A stretch of 38,563 nt of DNA. Origin: Verrucomicrobiia bacterium. GTDB lineage: Bacteria > Verrucomicrobiota > Verrucomicrobiia > Limisphaerales > UBA1100. Below the pieces are notes generated by a model. That model made no database searches, had not been told where the DNA came from, and saw nothing but the letters and a program-made list of their open reading frames with translations. This document shows positions 33,620-38,563 of this stretch, piece after piece. Position numbers and translations under genes: made by a program. The DNA lies in NCBI GenBank assembly GCA_014239365.1, contig JAAZZB010000026.1:1-38563 (forward strand). Direction: 5' to 3'. Each line of letters begins with the position of its first letter. Position 1 is the first letter of the stretch.

Positions 33620-35719
33620 TCAATCCGTAAGTCTCGTGGCGAGGAGGTTTAAAAACAAGCCGACGTCAGTGACGATTCCGGTGGATTCGATGGAGCCGCG
33701 GTCGGCGAGTTTGGTGACGACGGCGGGGTTGATGTCCACGCAGATGAGGCGGACGCCTGAGGCGACCATATTGCCGGTGCCGATGGCGTGGAGCATGGTG
33801 CCGAGCATTAGGATCATTCCGGCGCCTTCGATGGCGCGGGCGTATTCGGATTGGGCGCGTGCGAGGTCGAGATGGGTGTCGGGCAACGGGCCGTCGTCGC
33901 GGATGGAGCCGGCGAGAACGTAATCGACTTTGTTTTGAACACAGGCGTGCATAATGCCGCTGGTGAAGAGGTCTTGGTCGACGGCGTTGGCGATGGAGCC
34001 GGCGGCGCGGACTCGGTTGATGGCGCGGAGGTGATGCTGATGGCCGTGTGGGACGGGCCGCCCGCGGGCGAGGTCCACGCCGAGGGAAGTGCCGAACATC
34101 GAATACTCGATGTCGTGCGCGGGCAGGGCGTTGCCGGTGAGGAGGGCTTGGACGTAACCGGCCTCGATGAGGCGGGCAAGGTGCGGCGCGCCGCCGGTGT
34201 GGACGACGACCGGCCCGGCGACGAGCGCGATGCGTCCGCCGCTGGCGCGAAGGCGGCGCATTTCCCACGCGAGCTCGTCGATGGCGCGTTCGACACGGCG
34301 TTCGCTGGAGACGCCACCGGTCATAAATGCAAAGTCGCTGTCGCCGGCATCCAGCTCAGGCGTGTGGGTGAGGATGCCATCGCGGCCGCACACGACGGCG
34401 TCGCCTTCTTGCAAATCACGCATCAGCACGCAGCGGGCGGTTTCATTTTCGACGACAATCATTACGTCCATCCGTTGGCCGCTGACGCGCAGCCATTTTC
34501 CATTGGCGCGAATTTCGGTTGGATAAATCGTGGTGGAATAAAAATCATCCGGCGCGACGCCATCGGTGGGGGCCGGTTCAAGGCGCGCATCGACGGCGGC
34601 CGCCAGCGGCGTGGCGCCGAGGCGTTGGAGATTTTCGAGGGCATCATCGAGGCTCGCTTGGTCGGGCGCGCTGATGCGGAGGCGGCAGGCGCTGGGCTGA
34701 TCGTGCCGGAGCGCGGGGGCAAAGTGTTCCGTGCGGAAGCTGCCGCCGGCATCGGTGACAGTGTCCAGCGCGCGATTCATCACGCCGCGGTCCAGCAAAT
34801 GGCCGGTGAGTTCCACGCTGCCGGTGCGGATGGGCGAAACGGGAATCTCGCGCGCGGCGATGGGCCCGGCGGCGGGTTGTTCGAGCTTGAGGCAAAGGCA
34901 CTTGGCCGCGCCACCGGCGAGCATAAATTCATCGAGCGGCGTGTTAAGCATTTCGAGGCCGCGCACGGCGAGGGCGTCGCGCAAGGCATTGGAGGCGTGA
35001 TTGGCAACGAGCGTTTTGCCGAGCACCACGGTGTTGCAGCAAAATCCAAGGGCGTCCTCGGCGGTCACTTCCACGCGGTCAGCTTTGGGGATATGGGCGT
35101 GGATGGCCTCAAGTGAACGGCGGTCGAATGCGGCGGGGTAATACATCAACCCGCCATCGGGCAGCGGCGCGAGGCAGGTATCGAGATGATAAAAGCGTTG
35201 GTCGACAAGGCGCAGCGAAACAATCTCGCACCGGAAAATTTCCGTAAGCCGCCGGTGCGAAAGCAAACCACTCCGCACGCCGTAACCCGCCCAAAGCAAC
35301 GGCGGCCCTTCGGCGCGCGGATGAAACAGCGCGTCACCCTCGCCTTCGAAGGCCAGTTCGTTGCTGAGTTGTTCCACCACAAAATCCTGTTCCTCAAGCC
35401 ACCGACAAAAATGCGGCACCTCCGGCGCGCGTTGCGGCACGCGGAACACCGCCGGCACAAACACATCGGCCAGCGCAAGCCCGGCGTTGGCGATGAAACA
35501 CATATCCGGCAAATGCGGCGCGGGCTCCATCACGCGTACCTCGGCGCGCTCCGTCAGCAGCGCGTGCAGGGCGTCCCACTGATCGCGCGCGCGTGCCGCA
35601 TCCGCCCGACCGATGTTGCCCTCCATCCACGGATTGATTTCGTATTGCACACCAAAGTGTTCCGGCCGACACATCGCGATGATCGGTTGTGAGTTTTGAG
35701 GCTCGATTGGGTTCGACAT
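33620..35719 (-). CDS. AgrE/ArgZ-like bifunctional arginine dihydrolase / ornithine cyclodeaminase
   Basis: Two-domain protein of 699 aa. The N-terminal part (about 1-280) is a guanidino-group-modifying enzyme fold. It has MCRPEHFGVQYEINPWM, FIANAGLALADVFVP (Asn78), NELAFEGEGDALF, catalytic His178 in YHLDTCLAPLPDGG and the terminal nucleophile Cys274 in AGGAAKCLCLKLEQ. The central block and C-terminal part (about 285-699) match the LOR/SDH-type ornithine cyclodeaminase family (TIGR00300), with DDFYSTTIYPTEIR, GPVVVHTGGAPHLARLI, LLTGNALPAHDIEYSMFGTSLGVDL, HHLRAINRVRAAGSI and MLHAIGTGNM. Length and domain order match cyanobacterial AgrE/ArgZ (about 700 aa), which convert arginine to ornithine, CO2 and ammonia and then ornithine to proline. 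Catalytic residues are placed by motif; activity is inferred. Cytosolic. Divergent from the Ala/Pro-rich gene. Confidence 0.88.
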   Translation of the reverse strand: MSNPIEPQNSQPIIAMCRPEHFGVQYEINPWMEGNIGRADAARARDQWDALHALLTERAEVRVMEPAPHLPDMCFIANAGLALADVFVPAVFRVPQRAPEVPHFCRWLEEQDFVVEQLSNELAFEGEGDALFHPRAEGPPLLWAGYGVRSGLLSHRRLTEIFRCEIVSLRLVDQRFYHLDTCLAPLPDGGLMYYPAAFDRRSLEAIHAHIPKADRVEVTAEDALGFCCNTVVLGKTLVANHASNALRDALAVRGLEMLNTPLDEFMLAGGAAKCLCLKLEQPAAGPIAAREIPVSPIRTGSVELTGHLLDRGVMNRALDTVTDAGGSFRTEHFAPALRHDQPSACRLRISAPDQASLDDALENLQRLGATPLAAAVDARLEPAPTDGVAPDDFYSTTIYPTEIRANGKWLRVSGQRMDVMIVVENETARCVLMRDLQEGDAVVCGRDGILTHTPELDAGDSDFAFMTGGVSSERRVERAIDELAWEMRRLRASGGRIALVAGPVVVHTGGAPHLARLIEAGYVQALLTGNALPAHDIEYSMFGTSLGVDLARGRPVPHGHQHHLRAINRVRAAGSIANAVDQDLFTSGIMHACVQNKVDYVLAGSIRDDGPLPDTHLDLARAQSEYARAIEGAGMILMLGTMLHAIGTGNMVASGVRLICVDINPAVVTKLADRGSIESTGIVTDVGLFLNLLATRLTD

Positions 35720-35886
35720 ACGCGAAAGCTAACATCCGCCCGCCACCCGCGCCAATCGCTAATCAAAGCAGAGCGCCCAGTAAAATCTTGCTGAAAAACC
35801 TGTTCGTGATAAGATGCGCCGGAGGAGTTGGGCGGCACTTCCTGTTTTTGTCCGGCTTCGGAATCTGTTGGGAAAATAATTTTAGA

Positions 35887-36648
35887 ATGCCTGCACCGCC
35901 ACAACCCGGAGCCGCGCCGCCTCAAAAGAAGGCCACCGTGCGCATTGGCCTCCCGCCCAAGCCGGACGCCAAGCAAACGATCCGCATTAGCCTGCCCGGA
36001 AGAGGTGGCGCTGCCACACCGGCCGCAGCACCCGCACCCGCACCGGCGACTGCTCCGGCCCCGGCCGCTGTCACGGCGCCGGTTCCTGCTGCTGCACCCG
36101 CACCGGCCGCAGCACCCGCACCGGCGACTGCTCCGGCTCCGGCCGCTGTCACGGCGCCGGTTCCTGCTGCTGCACCCGCGCCCGCACCTGTTCCAGCTGC
36201 AGCACCCGCGCCTGTTCCTGCAGCGGCGCCCCTTCCTGCCGCTGCCCCTGCTCCTGCGCCCGCACCAATGCCGGGAGCTCCCGCGCCAGCGATGGATCAA
36301 GGTGTTCCAACTTCCGGTGTTGCCCCGATGCCCGGTGCTGCGCCCGCACCAGTGCCCGGTGCTGCACCCGCACCTGTGCCGGGGGCACCCGCTCCCGCAG
36401 TTGGCCCCGGCGTGGATACCACTCCTCCCGGTGCGCCGCCAGCCGGTGCGCCCGCTCCTTCACCAATGCCCAGTGCCGTACCCGGAGCCGCTGCGGCCCC
36501 AATGGTAGACCCCGCGATGGCTCCCGACGCGGCCCCAGTTCCTGCGGCTGCAGCCGGGCCGGACAAGTTGGAAATGATTCTTGCGGTCGTGGCTTTTCTC
36601 GTCACCGTTGGCGCGGTGGTGGTTTTGGCAATGATGGAAGTGGAATAA
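35887..36648 (+). CDS. Ala/Pro-rich low-complexity protein with C-terminal membrane helix
   Basis: Protein of 253 aa from the ATG at 35887 (the frame is open from 35689, but upstream residues look non-native). Residues 1-40 are basic with KKATVRIGLPPKPDAKQTIRIS, a Lys/Arg-bearing segment containing two similar RIxLP words. About 40-220 is almost entirely Ala and Pro (AAPAPAPA, VPAAAPAP, later GAAPAPVPGAPAP). The last about 28 residues form one membrane helix (MILAVVAFLVTVGAVVVLAMM) ending in EVE. This layout of a short basic head, extended Ala/Pro stalk and tail anchor suggests a TonB-like or spacer protein, but it lacks recognised TonB or ExbD sequence. The DNA carries a 78-bp direct duplication at 36043-36120 and 36121-36198. 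It is upstream of trxA, 59 bases apart. No function is assigned. Confidence 0.78.
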   Translation: MPAPPQPGAAPPQKKATVRIGLPPKPDAKQTIRISLPGRGGAATPAAAPAPAPATAPAPAAVTAPVPAAAPAPAAAPAPATAPAPAAVTAPVPAAAPAPAPVPAAAPAPVPAAAPLPAAAPAPAPAPMPGAPAPAMDQGVPTSGVAPMPGAAPAPVPGAAPAPVPGAPAPAVGPGVDTTPPGAPPAGAPAPSPMPSAVPGAAAAPMVDPAMAPDAAPVPAAAAGPDKLEMILAVVAFLVTVGAVVVLAMMEVE

Positions 36649-36707
36649 AAATCCGCTTCGAATAATCCGCTTCCCTTGGTGCCGCTTCCTGTTTACCCTC
36701 CGCCCTT

Positions 36708-37049
36708 ATGGCTTCTGAAAACGTAATTGTTGTGAGCGCAGAAAACTTCGAATCCGAAGTGCTGCAGAGTGATGTCCCCGTGTTCGTGGATTTCTGGGCA
36801 CCGTGGTGCGGGCCCTGCAAAATGCTCGGGCCGGTGATTGATCAACTGGCCGACGAGTACGCCGGCAAGGCGAAGGTGGCGAAGATTGACATCGAGACGG
36901 ACGACGCCACCAAACAACTCGCCGTCACTCACGGCGTGAATGGCATCCCGGCGTTGATGATGTTCAAGGGCGGCGAAAAAGTCGGCGAACTGATCGGTGG
37001 TCAACCCAAGCCCGCGCTGGCCGGAATGATCGACGAGGCGCTCGCCTAA
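36708..37049 (+). CDS. trxA: Thioredoxin
   Basis: Small cytosolic disulfide reductase of 113 aa. It has the canonical active site WAPWCGPCK with Cys34 and Cys37, the buried Asp in PVFVDFWAPW (Asp28), the cis-Pro loop NGIPALMMF (Pro81) and the C-terminal GQPKPAL stretch. Length and order are those of classical TrxA, with no signal peptide or extra domain. It reduces ribonucleotide reductase, methionine sulfoxide reductases and peroxiredoxins through thioredoxin reductase, which is not in this window. The class V aminotransferase gene starts 11 bases after the stop, so the two are probably cotranscribed; the functional link is unproven. Confidence 0.97.
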   Translation: MASENVIVVSAENFESEVLQSDVPVFVDFWAPWCGPCKMLGPVIDQLADEYAGKAKVAKIDIETDDATKQLAVTHGVNGIPALMMFKGGEKVGELIGGQPKPALAGMIDEALA

Positions 37050-37060
37050 CTTCAAAGGGG

Positions 37061-38197
37061 ATGAACCTCCCCGAGCTTCAAAACGACGAAGCGCTGCGAC
37101 AGCGCGAGTTTCCTGTGTGCGCGGGCAAAGTGTATCTCGCGCACGCCGGCGTGTCGCCCGTGCCCGCGTGCGTGACGCGTGCCGTGCAGGAAACCGCCGC
37201 CGCCGCCGCGCTGGATGACCAAGAAAAAGGCCTCGGCGATTTGCTGCGCAGCACTCGCACTCGCGCGGCAGAAATGCTCGGCGCGGACATTGGCGAAGTG
37301 GCGCTTGTCGGGCCGACCACCGCCGGACTCAGCGCCGTGGCCGCCGGGCTCGACTGGCAAGCGGGAGATGAGGTGTTGATTTATCAGGATGACTTTCCCG
37401 TGAACGTCTACCCGTGGCTCGCGCTTGAATCGCGCGGCGTGACCGTGCGGCGTTTGCAAACGCCCGCCCTCGGACACATCACGCCGGAATTGGTGCTCGA
37501 ACAACTCACCGACCAAACACGCCTTGTCGCGCTGGCTTCGTGCCATTTCGTTTCCGGCTGGCGCATTGACCACGACGCCATCGGACGCGAACTGCGCGCG
37601 CGCGATATTTTATTTTGCCTCGACGCCATCCAAACGCTCGGCGCGTTTCCCACCACCGTGGAGCACGTCGACTTCCTTGCCGCCGATGCCCACAAATGGT
37701 TGCTCGGCCCGTGTGCGGCCGGCGTGTTTTATGTGCGGCGCGAATTGCAGGACCGCCTCACGCCGCAAGCCTTTGGCTGGAACAACGTGCGCTGCCCCGA
37801 TTACATCGCGCAGGAGCAAATGACCCTCCGCACCGATGCCCGCCGTTACGAGGCTGGCAGCTTCAACATCCTCGGCATCGCCGGCCTCAATGCCGCGCTC
37901 GGGCTGCTGCTCGAAGTGGGCATCGACACCATCGCCGCCGACCTCACCGCCAAGCGCGCGTGGCTCGTCGACGCACTGCAAGCCAAATGCTTCGAGGTGA
38001 TGTTCCCCGAAGCCCAAAGCGGCATCACCTCCTGCACCCGCCCAGGCACCGAAATGAAAGCGCTCGGCAAAAAACTCGCCAACGAAAACATCATCGCCTC
38101 CATACGCACCGACCGCACCGGCCGCGATTACCTCCGCTTCTCGCCGCATTGTTACAACACCCCCGCCGATCTGGAACGCGCGGTGGAATTGTTGTAG
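37061..38197 (+). CDS. Class V aminotransferase family protein (cysteine desulfurase-like fold)
   Basis: PLP enzyme of 378 aa. The aminotransferase class V motifs are VYLAHAGVSPVP (24-35), LVGPTTAGLSAVAAGL (cofactor phosphate loop), LASCHFVSGWRIDHDAI, the PLP ring Asp188 with Gln191 in CLDAIQTLGAFP, and the Schiff-base Lys212 in AADAHKWLLGPCAAGVFYVR. The C-terminal RYEAGSFNILGIAGLNAAL is typical of the isopenicillin-epimerase/selenocysteine-lyase-like group rather than of IscS. The mobile-loop cysteine of IscS or SufS was not identified. It could be an aminotransferase, a lyase or a kynureninase relative. Context (11 bases after trxA, likely the same transcript) hints at sulfur or redox metabolism, but this is inference. 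Confidence 0.9.
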   Translation: MNLPELQNDEALRQREFPVCAGKVYLAHAGVSPVPACVTRAVQETAAAAALDDQEKGLGDLLRSTRTRAAEMLGADIGEVALVGPTTAGLSAVAAGLDWQAGDEVLIYQDDFPVNVYPWLALESRGVTVRRLQTPALGHITPELVLEQLTDQTRLVALASCHFVSGWRIDHDAIGRELRARDILFCLDAIQTLGAFPTTVEHVDFLAADAHKWLLGPCAAGVFYVRRELQDRLTPQAFGWNNVRCPDYIAQEQMTLRTDARRYEAGSFNILGIAGLNAALGLLLEVGIDTIAADLTAKRAWLVDALQAKCFEVMFPEAQSGITSCTRPGTEMKALGKKLANENIIASIRTDRTGRDYLRFSPHCYNTPADLERAVELL

Positions 38198-38250
38198 ATG
38201 GAGTTAAGTCGGCCAGTTGGAACATTGCCCCTTCCGGCCGCCGACGCGAT

Positions 38251-38305
38251 GGTGGGGCGTGCTGTCCTCAGCGCGCCGCGGCGGGGTGGGACACCCCGCC
38301 CTACC
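38251..38305 (-). repeat. Composite element core, copy D, inverted, with compensatory changes
   Basis: Read on the minus strand this is GGTAGGGCG, hairpin GGGTG-TCC-CACCC, then GCGCGCTG-AGGA-CAGC and CGCCCCACC. This is the same order of closing stem and two hairpins as in copies A to C. In the first hairpin three base pairs differ from copies A and C, and both strands of each pair changed; in the second hairpin one C:G pair became G:C. The loop TCC of hairpin 1 is unchanged. The outer CACAGAG arms and the A-rich tail are absent. It lies 54 bases after the class V aminotransferase stop. Confidence 0.85.
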
Positions 38306-38323
38306 TTTGGGCACTTTCGCAAT

Positions 38324-38563
38324 GGAGGGACGAGCTTGCGAGTCCGAATGTCCCTGAAAGGGACGCCCAAATTAGCCGGGGGCAACGCCCCCGGTTGGCG
38401 GGATGGAATGATGACCGTGCCCTGAAGGGGCACTCCAATTGGGCGAATGTTAGGAGTGCCCCTTCAGGGCACATCTGTTCGCCCGGGCGGTTCCGGGGGC
38501 GTTGCCCCCGGCTAATTTGGGCGTCCCTTTCAGGGACATTCGGACTCGCAAGCTCGTCCCTCC
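38324..38563. repeat. Nested inverted repeat, perfect 71-bp arms, running to window edge
   Basis: Left arm 38324-38394 and right arm 38493-38563 are exact inverses over 71 bases. The 98-base centre holds a second perfect 20-bp inverted repeat, GTGCCCTGAAGGGGCACTCC at 38417-38436 and its inverse at 38453-38472. Each outer arm itself is a row of short palindromes: GGACGAGCTTGCGAGTCC, GTCCCTGAAAGGGAC and CCGGGGGCAACGCCCCCGG. The right arm ends exactly at the window end, so the element may extend further. Together with 38251-38305 it occupies nearly all of the 366-base gene-free stretch after 38197; I see no gene in it. Confidence 0.95.

Noticed and set aside
33851..35116. 421-codon open frame on the plus strand
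   Set aside because: Antisense to the AgrE/ArgZ-like gene, which has clear catalytic motifs; the antisense product is Gly/Ala-rich and matches nothing known to me.
36021..36290. Possible CRISPR-like or tandem repeat array
   Set aside because: The repetition is in-frame Ala/Pro coding sequence with a 78-bp duplication, without uniform repeats and unique spacers; no CRISPR array or cas gene is seen in the window.
38198..38425. 75-codon open frame beginning right after the class V aminotransferase stop
   Set aside because: It is translated from the palindromic repeats (core copy D and the left 71-bp arm); such peptides arise wherever the repeats lie and are not genes.
38198..38563. tRNA or other structured RNA gene in the terminal gene-free stretch
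   Set aside because: The hairpins are perfect DNA palindromes belonging to repeat families; no cloverleaf, anticodon arm or CCA end is present.

Overview
The window is about 38.6 kb of GC-rich, densely coded DNA from a Gram-negative bacterium. It most resembles the Planctomycetota-Verrucomicrobiota group, and a marine or freshwater verrucomicrobial lineage is my best guess. The main evidence is two copies of the PSCyt1-PSCyt2-PSD1 cytochrome protein, each followed by a DUF1501 protein with a Tat-type RR signal. This pairing is characteristic of those phyla. Supporting signs are lipoprotein signals, many secreted hydrolases and propellers, weak Shine-Dalgarno signals, and many short palindromic intergenic repeats. 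The exact lineage cannot be fixed without a search. I saw no tRNA, rRNA, CRISPR array, phage gene or transposase gene.

Layout. 1-4702: a class II fructose-bisphosphate aldolase cut by the left edge, then a large lipoprotein protease of the tripeptidyl-peptidase II type (both minus). 4794-5735: a small MscS channel. 5754-7967 (minus): an operon of ECF sigma factor, single-pass membrane protein and PDZ protein. 8186-12245: the first cytochrome/DUF1501 pair. 12305-14514 (minus): a zinc dehydrogenase and a BNR-type propeller. 14677-19489 (plus): a PhoD-like phosphatase, an unknown secreted protein and two secreted alpha/beta hydrolases, one with EF-hands. 19723-20445: a DpaA/YafK-like L,D-transpeptidase-fold protein. 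20592-24291 (minus): rhomboid protease, DegT-type aminotransferase, small lipoprotein and SDR oxidoreductase. 24357-28550: NHL propeller (plus), then glucuronate isomerase and a membrane-anchored PQQ-type propeller (minus). 28625-29323: a DUF2071 protein. 29392-35719 (minus): the second DUF1501/cytochrome pair and an AgrE/ArgZ-like arginine dihydrolase/ornithine cyclodeaminase. 35887-38197 (plus): an Ala/Pro-rich tail-anchored protein, thioredoxin and a class V aminotransferase. The last 366 bases are made of repeats.

Functionally the window is a chromosomal mix. It covers central sugar metabolism (aldolase, glucuronate isomerase, polyol-type dehydrogenase), arginine catabolism, envelope and stress functions (MscS, rhomboid, L,D-transpeptidase fold, ECF operon), and a large secreted set typical of polysaccharide-degrading aquatic bacteria.

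The least explained content lies between the genes. A roughly 130-155 bp element occurs three times (19.5, 20.5 and 23.5 kb), and its branched core recurs in reverse at 38.25 kb with compensatory changes in both hairpins. A second palindrome family sits at or just after stop codons at 10.7 and 16.1 kb and in a promoter gap at 14.5 kb. The right edge holds a perfect 71-bp inverted repeat enclosing a 20-bp one. These look like REP/MITE-like non-autonomous elements whose mobilising enzyme is not in this window.
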